The notes under the pieces: model-generated
Database searches by the model: none
What the model saw: only the letters and a program-made list of their open reading frames with translations
What the model was told of the DNA's origin: nothing
Made by a program: the position numbers and the translations under genes
DNA from: Guyanagaster necrorhizus
Taxonomy: Eukaryota > Basidiomycota > Agaricomycetes > Agaricales > Physalacriaceae
Direction of reading: 5' to 3'
Length of the DNA: 64,000 nucleotides
NCBI RefSeq assembly: GCF_019112545.1
Contig: NW_025064912.1
Location: 197,473-261,472 of the forward strand
Part shown: in pieces, positions 1 to 9,255 of the stretch
Numbering within the stretch: the first letter of the stretch is position 1
Layout: each line of letters opens with the position of its first letter

Positions 1-189
1 TCTGTCTTCCAAAGTGCTTCCGGACGCCGATTCTCGCAATACGACCAGGAGACGGTCGTGATCAGAGGATAATGTATAAATTGCCGGATTTTTCTCGGAT
101 GTATAAGTCAATGACTTTTTGACCGTTGTCCATCAGTGTCTTCTACTACTAGTATGCAATGTGCTGCGACACACTCCTCACTTCCTGTG

Positions 190-642
190 TAGTGCGCCTC
201 GGACAATCTGGCTTGAAAGTTTCCAAGATCATCTTAGAATGCATGACCTATCGCAGGCCAGAATGACAAAAGTGGGCTCTGGGCAAGGAGGAAGGGATTG
301 TGCATATCAACGCTGCATATGTAGTCTCTCTCCATCTAGGCGTACTTCTCTGATATGCCTCAGGTACGATGCTGGAATCGACGCTTTCGATAATGCGAAC
401 GTGAGTCCGCTCTTTCCATGCCTGGACCAGCCTGCAAGTGTACTCCAACGGCTTGTCTGAAATCATTTTGGGAGAGGCTATCAAGAAATACGACCTTCCT
501 CGCGATAAGATTGTCGTCCTGACCAAGGTTTGTATCATTATTTCTGCACTATGATATGTCCTTCAGGGCGCTTTACTTCAGGTATACGGATTCGTCAGCA
601 ATGACCCTGGGACACTCCTCTTTGGGGTTAGGATATACGTAT
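190..642 (+). pseudogene. Aldo/keto reductase, 5' fragment, decayed
   Basis: Spliced by eye, this stretch reads as the N-terminal part of a fungal aldo/keto reductase: VRLGQSGLKVSKIIL, then GKEEGIVHINAAY, then YDAGIDAFDNAN, then SNGLSEIILGEAIKKYDLP and VYGFVSNDPGTLLFG. The segments lie near 190-320, 363-402, 439-528 and 583-642, separated by intron-like gt...ag stretches. These are NADPH-dependent (beta/alpha)8-barrel carbonyl reductases; DxxNxYxxG is the cofactor and active-site strand. Decay is visible. A TGA replaces the expected Trp codon in the PEWQKW-like segment near 271, and the exon junction before SNGLSE does not keep phase with canonical splice sites. Everything downstream of about 650 is missing, and the left arm of the inverted duplication begins at 693. 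I read it as a truncated relic; the family is secure, the exact exons are not. Confidence 0.7.
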
Positions 643-937
643 AATGAAGTATTCTTGATGAATACCAGAAGAATGTTGTGCTCACATATTTGGTTATGGC
701 CCAGCAGCTTTCATTGTCCAATGTTGCCATTATTAATGTCTGAATTTGATTTTTTTCTGCTTTTGCATTGAAGTCTCAAGGGGGAAAAGTTTTCATAAGG
801 CATATCTTTACTATTTGTAGAGTTTATGGACAACATGGAATAAATAAAGATATCCATATGAATGCTGGGAGTAAGAGTCATCTGAGTGCCTAGAGGTCAT
901 GTGGACTTTCTTGAACATAACTTGGTGAAGGAAAATA

Positions 938-1867
938 TTATAGATTGTTCCATTTCCCTGCATCCTTCATCAGACCAAAACTCCAAAACAGAGGGAAATG
1001 AAACTCACATGTCATAGTGAATCCTGAATTTAAAGGCCTCCCTGACTCCAAGGTGTTGATCTGCCTCAGAGACAGTGGTACATTCAGCTCCTTCATGTTC
1101 TCCTTGGTAAGTATCACTTTACTCCAAAGCTCAGATGAACCCAGGCTTGTAACCTCATCTTCCCAAGCACCCACAACAGAGCTCAAGATTGCATTGTCAA
1201 TGCCTGCACATGAATTCCTATGATCTATCCAGGTTTTCACATTGTGGAAGTCAAAGTTGCACCCACACCCCAAACAGACTAGCTGGCCCAGATGGATCTG
1301 TGCCCATGGCTCAGATTCAAGAAAATGTAGAAGACCACTCCTATCACTGTTGTGTTCATAATTGGCAGGTGCAAAGGCTTTGTTGATGATGAATACAGGA
1401 CCATTTTTAGAGGACACATAGAAGGATTGTTTCTGGCATGGAGGTAGCTTGCAGAGAGAAGAAGCAACTATTAGAGAAGGATATGGATGGGCTCCAAGGA
1501 GTTCATGTACAGCAACTATCTGTAGGTGAAAGTAGTGGAACTGCCAACTGCAACTTGATGTTCTATTGATGCCACATTGACAAGGATGGATGTTTATCCT
1601 TGTAGAGTGGCTGATCCAGCCTGATGGTGAATGAGAGGATGAAGCCAATGTCAAGTCCATTGTGGTTCCAGTGTTTTGCTGTGGGAATGGATTATAGCCT
1701 CCAGAGGTGGGAAAGTTACTGCCAGAGGCAATTGCTGCAGGTCCTGAATCTCCTGATGTCATAACAGGATGCTGGAAGGCACCAACAGATTGAGAAGAGG
1801 GTGCATTCATTGCAATAAAACCATCATGGGTGAAAAAGAAAGGAAAGGGTGGTTGATGATATGCCAT
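938..1867 (-). CDS. 309-aa protein with Cx2C...Wx2Hx4C motif, left copy
   Basis: This is an intact 309-codon reading frame of unknown function. The N-terminal 90 residues are Pro/Ser/Gly-rich and low in complexity. A Cys-rich stretch (CQCG) near 96 is followed by a more ordered region. At about residues 197-220 lies CLGCGCNFDFHNVKTWIDHR followed by NSC, which gives Cx2CxC...Wx2Hx4C. I recall similar one-finger motifs in lineage-specific Agaricomycete proteins, so a zinc-binding knuckle is plausible. A TATA box (TATAAAA) lies 43-49 bp upstream. A gtgagt inside the last 30 codons may be a splice donor, so the natural C-terminus could differ. The copy at 33968-34897 differs at about 18 of 309 residues and is also intact. 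Confidence 0.6.
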   Translation of the reverse strand: MAYHQPPFPFFFTHDGFIAMNAPSSQSVGAFQHPVMTSGDSGPAAIASGSNFPTSGGYNPFPQQNTGTTMDLTLASSSHSPSGWISHSTRINIHPCQCGINRTSSCSWQFHYFHLQIVAVHELLGAHPYPSLIVASSLCKLPPCQKQSFYVSSKNGPVFIINKAFAPANYEHNSDRSGLLHFLESEPWAQIHLGQLVCLGCGCNFDFHNVKTWIDHRNSCAGIDNAILSSVVGAWEDEVTSLGSSELWSKVILTKENMKELNVPLSLRQINTLESGRPLNSGFTMTCEFHFPLFWSFGLMKDAGKWNNL

Positions 1868-1909
1868 TGTGGGGGGCTGTTCTCAGAAGGAAGGGACAAA
1901 TGGAGGTGG

Positions 1910-1916
1910 TTTTATA
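1910..1916 (-). promoter_or_regulatory. TATA box of the left 309-aa ORF
   Basis: TATAAAA on the minus strand lies 43-49 bp upstream of the ATG at 1867. The same motif sits at the same spacing in the right-hand copy, so the core promoter was duplicated with the gene. Confidence 0.55.
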
Positions 1917-2289
1917 CTTGGATCATTGGCATAATAGACATAATTGACACCTAGAGGTTTCAAGTTCAAGTGGAAAATGAGACAGTAAAGGAATTGTATA
2001 GAAATTGCAGATGTCAAAGAGAAGAACAATCTATGTGAAACAATTTTCAGACGACTGGTTTCTCCATGAATGACAATCTCTGTGAACAGATGAGTGAGAA
2101 ATCAGGCAAACGGTATGTACATCGTGTGAATGTGACAGCACGAAGTAAGAAATGAACCAAAAAGATTTCACATGAAGATGCCAAGGACACTCAACATTCA
2201 CATGCAACAGCCCCTGTGTTGCTATGATCGAGTGAGTCACTGCGGAAAATCTTCTATCACTGTGTCCCATACCTCATTGCCGTGCCACA

Positions 2290-3540
2290 CTGGAAGAAGG
2301 CACTTGCGAGCACTGGTTCCAGATCCGTGAACTCGACAACCACAGCCACGTCTCTTGCCATCCCAATATCGTTACATTCCATAAAGCCATCTTCCACGAC
2401 GAATTTTTCTATGTCGTACCGGATCTCTGCGAAGGAGGCGATCTCTTTGACACGATTCTCCAGAAATCCTTCTACCCACGGGATGACAGGTGCGAAACGT
2501 CTTTCACCAGCTCATCGACGCCGTCGTGTTCTGTCACGACAATAGTGTGTACCATCGTAATATCAAGCCGGAGAATATTATTTGTTCAGAGGATGGTTCA
2601 CGGATTTACCTCACTGACTTTGGTATGTCGACACAGAACAAGACCTCGACTTTCCATGAGTGCGAGGGCATGGAGTGCATGAGTCCTCATGCGTCTTTTT
2701 ATTCATATATGCGCTCATCCTGGCTGCCTTTTACCAGAATGTATAGGGAAAGGGTTTGGTTACACGCTCGACAGAAGATACTCTACTCGGACAAATGATG
2801 TCTGGTCTCTCGGTGTGGCGTTGACGACAGACTATTCCTTCAACTCAAGGACGGAGATCACCTAAGACGCTTCTTGCTAGGTAGATCTGCGGCCCCTGTA
2901 CCATCCTCAAGAAGGTCTTCCGTCTGAAACCTCTCAGTCGTATTTCCTTGACTGATCTTCAACGTGAAATTGCCGAACTCGAGACATTCTTCTCCGATGA
3001 ACCTCCTTCCGATTCATCGTCTCACAATTCTCCTGTTCTCCTACGTTCCATCTCATGGCTAGGCTCCACCCCTCCGAGCGAGATTGGTGCGATGCATATC
3101 GATGACACTGGTGTTCTTCTAGTCGCCCGCAGTACAATAGAAGCAGGTGTCACGGGTGACGACTCTCTTGCGCTCGATCTTCGGGCAATCCATCTTGTTG
3201 GTGTCGACAGGCCTGTCAGTGCTCCAGCCATCATGAACTCGCAATTCGTAGGTGATGAGAGCGGCATAATGTCCGTACCGCTATTATTGCAGGCTATCCA
3301 TCCCGTGATGTCCTGCAGATCGATTGTTTCGTCAGTGGACAGCGATAGACCTATAGTGCCAGAGACTCACCCAGTTCACGTCGATGTCAGTGATGTGCCG
3401 GACATGTAGGAAGGCGAAGGTATTGGCGAGTTGGACATAGCATTTGTGGTCAAGGATGACGATAATGATATTCAACCGGCTGATCTGGCTGACGGCGCTG
3501 GTTCGCAGAAGAAACGGGGGGTTCTTCCGGGGGTTTGTTC
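2290..3540 (+). pseudogene. Ran1-like Ser/Thr protein kinase, decayed, left copy
   Basis: Fragments of a eukaryotic protein kinase are readable in order: HPNIVTFHKAIFHDEFFYVV with CEGGDLFDTIL (N-lobe and hinge), FHQLIDAVVFCHDNSVYHRN then IKPENI (catalytic loop), YLTDFGMST (DFG), a CMSP element in place of the usual YMSPE, and TRTNDVWSLGVAL. The ECEGMECMSP region resembles the Ran1/Sks1 branch. A Ser/Thr-rich tail of about 150 codons follows (2948-3409). The catalytic HRD is HRN, so the catalytic-base Asp is lost. The frame shifts near 2485, a TAG ends the tail at 3409, and the glycine loop and VAIK Lys are not found. The right copy shares the HRN change and the frameshift, so decay predates the duplication. 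Confidence 0.8.
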
Positions 3541-3758
3541 AGAAATTGGTTGCGTCCTGGAATAGCTTGTCGAGGATTCTTCCTTTGGTTTAAGTTATAT
3601 GCAACATCCTATGCCGTGCAATCGTACAGAATTTTCTTAATACTAAGGAGATACACTGACAGACGAAACACTTGGTCAACGTCGCGGCCACCAAATATTC
3701 TGTATTTTCAACTATACTAGCTTTCACTCATTGCAAACCGGAGCCTATTTCTTGCCCT

Positions 3759-4168
3759 CTACACGGAAGCGGCCGCAGTCCTCTTCGCCAGACAGGTTTT
3801 GGAAGCAGTGGCAGTGGCAGTGGCAGTGGTGGAAGTGGGGGTGGCAGTGGGAGCAGCAATAGTGCTGGTAGTAGGTGCTGCCGAACCCGGACTGCAAATA
3901 ATGACCTCAGTTTAATTTTAATATGCCTTGCTAGGAAATCACTACATACAGGCACTGAGAGTAATAAGCATTGAGGACAGTGCACGTCGATCCGGCCACA
4001 CAAGTCGTCGCACCAGCTGCCGTAAATGTCAGCGGAAAGATCACCCAGCGCAGCGATTGGCGACTTACTCCATCCGATACCACCGCATTGGCCGTACACG
4101 GCAGACTGAGCTTTCACGAAAGCGGGAAGTGCGGCGGCGAGAGCTGCAAGGGCGAAGATTTTGAACAT
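3759..4168 (-). CDS. Small secreted CBM1-only protein
   Basis: Splicing complement(3759..3891, 3950..4016, 4069..4168) with gt-ag introns gives a 99-residue protein. Residues 1-20 are a signal peptide (MFKIFALAALAAALPAFVKA). A complete fungal-type cellulose-binding domain (CBM1) follows: SAVYGQCGGIGWTGATTC and then CTVLNAYYSQCL, with the four Cys and the aromatic platform (Tyr, Trp, Tyr-Tyr). Next is a Thr/Ala/Pro-rich linker ending in KTCLAKRTAAASV and a stop. CBM1 normally tethers a glycoside hydrolase, esterase or AA9 enzyme to cellulose through such a linker; here no catalytic domain follows. It could be a genuine CBM-only secreted protein, or the 5' remnant of a cellulase or xylanase whose catalytic exons were lost. 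It lies 145 bp from the inner end of the inverted-duplication arm. Confidence 0.8.
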
Positions 4169-4238
4169 CTTTGGGAAGGGCTGGATGAAGTGCTACGATG
4201 TAGAACGACTCTAGGGAATCCAACGATGAATTTGACTG

Positions 4239-4247
4239 GTTTTATAG
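4239..4247 (-). promoter_or_regulatory. TATA box of the CBM1 gene
   Basis: CTATAAAAC on the minus strand lies about 71-79 bp upstream of the ATG at 4168, a usual TATA-to-ATG spacing for secreted-enzyme genes in mushrooms. Confidence 0.5.
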
Positions 4248-4905
4248 GACTCGATGGCCATTAGAATGCGACGACGTAGTTCCGGTGTTCAACCGACTGC
4301 AATAGGCGGAAGGACGTCGGTACGGGGCAACGGTTGGTGGCATCAAGACTCGTAGAATAGCGTTAATTATAGTCGGCTAACTGATCGTGATCCTGCCGGT
4401 TCATCCGAATATGATGTTAACACCGTTCGAAGGGGCCTTTAAAATGTCGAATCATCGATGGACACACTCGTGCTGGCCCTCAATATTCATTGAGCCGAAG
4501 GGGTACCGCCGGAAGAAATGGTTGTCAATCACCGACGAAGGTATCTCGACATGAATATTTTGTTGTGCAATTGGGAATCTTAGCAACTCTCGGTTCTTTA
4601 TCGGAGACACAGCTAGACATGATTGATAAGGAGAGGCAGGTGACATTTAGCTGCCTGTCTGCGCCGGGAAATTGGAAGCGTTGCAAGTTTTTTTCATACA
4701 TGATTCATAGGTCACGGCATGTGATAGTCGGTAGGCTCGATACCAGCCAACCTGGCACTGAAAACGTGACCAGGCAGCCTTTCGCTATTTCCATTTTAGG
4801 TTGTCACGTAACTGTCACGGAGGGCGGGGTGGAGGCATTAGGCAAAACTCTCGCAACGCTATCAACCACCAGACTGTCTTGTTTCCTTCTACTCCCTCCT
4901 CTCAA
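4248..4905. other. Intergenic region
   Basis: This is the shared upstream region of the CBM1 gene (minus) and the Kelch gene (plus). Open frames here are short and show no family resemblance. I see no RNA gene or repeat. Confidence 0.5.
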
Positions 4906-7708
4906 ATGGCTAAGAAGAAAGTTGCAGCGAGCACAAAGGCAACGGCAAAGGCGGCCAAAAAGGCCAAGGCAGCCCAAAAAACCGAGCGCAAGGAGAAGAA
5001 AAAATCAAAATCCAAGGATGAGTTCGAGGACGACGAAGACGACCTCGAAGGGATACTCGAAAAGGTATTACTCCCTTTGCTGGAAATTTCCCATTGTCAG
5101 TGATAACATGGACCTTAGTAGATGCAACGGGAATGGGAAGAAGCTCACACTGTGACCGAGGAACTCGCCGAAGGCCCACCCAGTCGACGTGCAAATGCGA
5201 CCTTGACCGCGTGTCCAAATGGGAATCATCTTTGGTGCATCGGGGGAGAATTTTTCAGCGACGATGGGAAAGCGGTTTGTCTGTCGCAGGCTCTACGTTG
5301 GTTCCATTTGGCTGATCCGTCCTTCACAGTACTTTGTAGGTCCCTGTACACAGATCAAATCCCTTGATCTAACGTGTCTTAGTACAACGATGTCTTTCGA
5401 TATTCACCAGAGAAGGTGTGTCACAACCAGGCCCAAGTTCCGCTGCATCGCAATCTGACTGGAATGTAGGATGAATGGCGGAAGTTTGTATCTAAAACGT
5501 GTCCTGGTCCTAGGTCGGCACATGCTGTGGTAGCTTCATCCGCCGGAGGAGGCAAGATATTCCTATTCGGTCGGTCATTCACCTATCCCTCTTCACCTAT
5601 TCTCAACTGTAGTATCTACAGGCGGAGAATTTTCCTCCTTGCACCAAAACACGTTCCATCATTACCGCGATTTCTGGTGTTTTGATATAACGACACATTC
5701 ATGGGATAGGATCGACACCAAGATTCGGCCAAGCGCGCGGTCCGGCCATAGGTCAATATCGGTGTCGTACTCTTGACGTGTCTCTGATCGATGTCTATGT
5801 AGGATGGCCATTTGGAAACATTATATTATCCTCTTTGGTGGATTTTATGACCCTGGAGTAACAAGTACGTCGAACCATACAAATTGTGGATCTCATCTTC
5901 TAAAACCGATGGTAGCTCGGTATCTGAATGATCTTTGGCTCTTCGACACGCAAGAGTATAAGTGGCGACAAGCAGAGTTCAAAGATACGGAACCGCGACC
6001 TTCGTACGTGAGGAATATCTTCCTATGTTTGTCTTAATGTTCACCGTTTTATACAGTGCAAGAAGTGGCTTCTCTTTTCTTTCGACACCCGAGGGAATCG
6101 TTCTACATGGTGGGCATTATTGGCGGTTTCATATACGTATCCTGACACATCCACACAGGCGGCTACTGCAAAGAGTATGTCAAGGGAAGGCGCCCGATCG
6201 GTATCATGCTCGAAGATACCTGGTTCCTCAAGTAATCAATCTCGTGGTCAATGTGTCTTCGTACTGATCAGCATTTCAGAATGTCGCTCGAAATGCCCGC
6301 AGAAGGAAAATCGACGGCAGACCCCTTGAAACTCAAATGGGAACGCCGGAAGCGACCTTCGACTGCCTACGCACCATCGCTGCGTTCAGGCTGTACGATG
6401 TCAGTGTGGGCTGCGAGAAATACTGGAGTAATGTTTGGTGGGGTGACAGACGAAGACACGTCGGAAGAGACGCTGGAGAGCGTGTTCTGGAGCGACTTGT
6501 GGGTATTGATGGTACGCTTCGGCTGCCTTTGTTAATACCTCTGTAGGAATGGTTATCAATGGACGGGGAAGGGGAAGTGGGTGTCAATGACGCTGAAACG
6601 ACCTAAGAAAGCCGGAGGGGCCAAGAAGAGGAAGCCAGCGAAGAAAGAGGCCGACGACGACGACGATGACGTAACAGTAAGAGCCCTTATCCCCGCGCTC
6701 TTGAACACCTATCTGACGGCTTCATCGCAGGAGATGGAAGCTCCCTCTCAGGACATCGAAGTGGACCCTGATGATCCTGGCCCGACGATTCCTCTACCTC
6801 GGTATAATGCCATGCTTTCCGTTTTGCGGAATACGCTCTATATGTAAGGATTGTCGCCGTGCTGTGGGTGTAGTTGATCATCGAGTACAGATATGGTGGC
6901 ATATTCGAAAAGGGCTCGCGAGAGTACACACTCGACGACTTTTATTCACTGCAGCTCGACAAGATGGATCGGTATGTGTGCTTGAAAGAGAGCGGGGTCG
7001 TCATCGCGGAGGGTGACGACGAGAGCAGTAGCGATAGTGACGGCGATGATGATGATGAAGACGACGATGACGACGAAGATGGTGAAGAAACTATGATTGG
7101 GGATGATGAGACTGTCTTCGCTGATGAAGAACCCGATGAGATTTCCATACTCAAAGAGATCGAGGAGGTTCCCGAGACCCAAGCGGAGAAGGTTTGTTGT
7201 CCTGTGATCTTCGGCCCTGCGCTGTCTTTTTGACTGGGGGACCTTAGGATGCTTTGCGCGCTCAGGCGACGACTTTTATGGGTGTCGCTCGGGATAACAC
7301 GCGCTCGGCTGAAGATGTTATCAGCACGCCCCTGCCCGGAGAGACGCTGGCCATGTTCTACTCCCGGTCTCGTATGTCCCTTCCATCGAGTATGCTCATC
7401 TGCCACGCACGCTGATGATGCATTTCCAGGGGAATATTGGGCCCAGAAAGCTCATGCGACGAGTGATAACCGGGGGAAGCAGCTCCGTCGGGATGGATTT
7501 GGGCTTGCTGAGGAGCGATATGGTGTGTATGATCTTGTGGACTTGTTGAGGGGGCTGATGAGGTTTTTGTTTGGTAGCGGAGTATAAGCCTATTCTGGAA
7601 GAGGTGGAGAAGATCTTAGTTGAGGCTGGGCTGGATGAGGAAGAGATGAGGAAGGGAGCTGCTGCTGGGCCGGGGGTTGGTGGCGGGCAGAGTCGAAATC
7701 GTCGTTGA
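4906..7708 (+). CDS. KEL3: Kelch-repeat protein of the KLHDC4/Kel3 family
   Basis: Seventeen exons splice in phase to about 531 aa: 4906-5064, 5122-5274, 5330-5335, 5383-5415, 5470-5569, 5622-5751, 5803-5864, 5916-6003, 6057-6109, 6159-6231, 6280-6502, 6572-6676, 6731-6843, 6891-7191, 7248-7371, 7430-7522 and 7578-7708. The protein has a Lys/Ala-rich basic N-terminus, then Kelch blades (LWCIGGEFF, KIFLFGGEFSS, YIILFGGFYD, GIVLHGGY, GVMFGGVT, LYIYGGIFEKG). An acidic Asp/Glu tract follows at about residues 360-420. The conserved C-terminal domain (DUF4110) ends it, with TPLPGETLAMFYSRSREYWA and GFGLAEERYAEYKPILEE. Kel3 homologues are cytoplasmic beta-propellers of poorly known role. Exon 3 is a 6-nt microexon. 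The 6572 acceptor was chosen over 6547 because only it preserves frame. Confidence 0.92.
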
Positions 7709-9255
7709 TACATGTTACTGTATATTTGCATCCGCGCATCTCATTGCAAACAAGTCTGTTTTTCCCCCATGTTGTCTCGCTCATAGGTTCGGAACTTTGG
7801 TATCCATTTGTTTGTTGCTTGGCTTTTTCCCTCTAACTTGCTTTTTTACCATAGCCTGAACACACGGCATATCGACCGACTTGTAGCCTTATCGTGATCT
7901 CAACATCCAGAGACGTACGTACGTAATTGTGCAGTTCTATAAAATTGTTATGGAGGAAGGGGAGTTACCCGAGAAGACAGGATGATGATGCTATTCGCAC
8001 CTTCACGTACGACCAGGCGGCGTCGCCTTCGAAGACCTCGGCGATTCGGATTGCAGTTAAATAGACAACTTTGGGAACCGACAAGGAGTCCTGATCTTTA
8101 GGCTCAAATGATGTACGAACAGAAATTACCATGCGCAGGAAGCCGGAGCCGTATGCAAGAGTTTAGCGGCGGAGACGAATCCCAACATTCAACATGTGTT
8201 GATACTGATATGGTCGAAAAGATGCCAATGAACTTGGTCAACGTACTGCTTGTTTTTTTGTAAAGCTGTCGAGTCTCTCACTCACCTCAGAGAGCACTGA
8301 CATCATTATCAATGTCTAGGCCTGTTGTCTCAACAACATTCGTCGCTCGGCGTCTCCAGATGGACTTATACGCAGATGTCAGCAGCATCTCTTCTGGCGG
8401 GCTCTGTCCCTCTGCCCCCCACCCCTTGGACCCATACGCCACGTTTCTTCCATCCAGAACGATGTCGTGGGTTAATGGGCTATGGTACATCAGCATGGTA
8501 CTCATTGGTGTGTTGATTAATCAAGCAATGACTGGCTCTATCAGTACATGAGCGCACAACCTCGCGATCGTAGTAGTATCGGTACATAGGCCTGCAGTCT
8601 TACGTTGTAGGTAAAATATAATTTTTTAAAAAATAACCTCTTGCAATCAGAAACTCGTTTCCTTTCCATTGAGTTGTAGCTACAGAGATCCAGAACAATT
8701 TTGGCAAAAAAAAAAAAAAAGTGGACAGTCCGTATTTGAGAACGAGAACGAGAATAACTCCTACCACCCACCGTATCTTTGGACCAACAACCGCCTACAT
8801 CCAGGGAAACATCATCCTACCATCTCGCTACGTAACTTCTCCTTTAGCATTAACATTGGACATTGGATATTGAAGCTGAAATGACCATGCTAAGAACGTA
8901 AACGGATAAGCTAGACTTGCGACGGGCGACGCGGCGGTTCTCAAGTACCTTACCCCCAACAGAACAGCGGCCCGTCCCACCCTATTCGATTACACTAACC
9001 CGTCCATGGCGCCTATCAAGAGGCCTCGAAGATGTAAATGGCCAGAGTACCGCACTGATATAATAGCGGGGAAAGGGACAAAAAAACAAAACGTTCGCCC
9101 AAGCAGCCCAGCCAGCCAGTCCTTCCAATTCGATATATAATACACAACTTCCGACTCTATTAGTAATAAACACGAAAAACCAATGCACAGCAAAAAAAAA
9201 AAACGATAAACAAAAAAAAACAGATAAAATCACAAATCAATATATCCTCAATAAC
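7709..9255. other. Intergenic region with convergent 3' ends
   Basis: The region lies between the end of the Kelch gene and the end of SAC3, so it holds two convergent 3' regions. It contains A- and T-rich tracts, including a run of about 15 A near 8706 and A-rich stretches at 9190-9225. ORFs of 60-80 codons at 8287-8551 and 8669-8884 show no family resemblance. I see no gene here. Confidence 0.5.

Larger units (their letters stand above)
693..3614. repeat. Left arm of a ~2.9-kb inverted segmental duplication
   Basis: This block matches 32221-35275 in reverse complement along its whole length. The outer boundary lies at gttatggcccagc (693) and the inner boundary at catcctatgc (3614). The arms carry the same contents: the 309-codon ORF with its promoter, then the decayed kinase. 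The left arm is 133 bp shorter, mainly because a segment just downstream of the 309-codon ORF, present at about 34910-35045 on the right, is missing near 930. Substitutions are scattered and mostly transitions. I see no terminal inverted repeats, target-site duplication, transposase or reverse transcriptase, so I call it a segmental duplication and not a classified transposon. Confidence 0.93.

Noticed and set aside
119..538. Two overlapping ORFs at the left edge
   Set aside because: They cut across the spliced aldo/keto reductase exons in other frames or on the other strand.
6498..6580. Apparent frameshift in the Kelch gene after SDLW
   Set aside because: The first acceptor (6546) puts the next exon out of frame, but the AAG acceptor at 6571 restores phase with a 69-nt intron, so no frameshift is needed.
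6942..7406. Ser-rich minus-strand ORF opposite the Kelch gene
   Set aside because: It is the complement of the acidic Asp/Glu tract in the Kelch protein.
8287..8884. Small ORFs in the Kelch-SAC3 gap
   Set aside because: Short, domain-free and crossed by poly-A tracts; typical 3' flank sequence.
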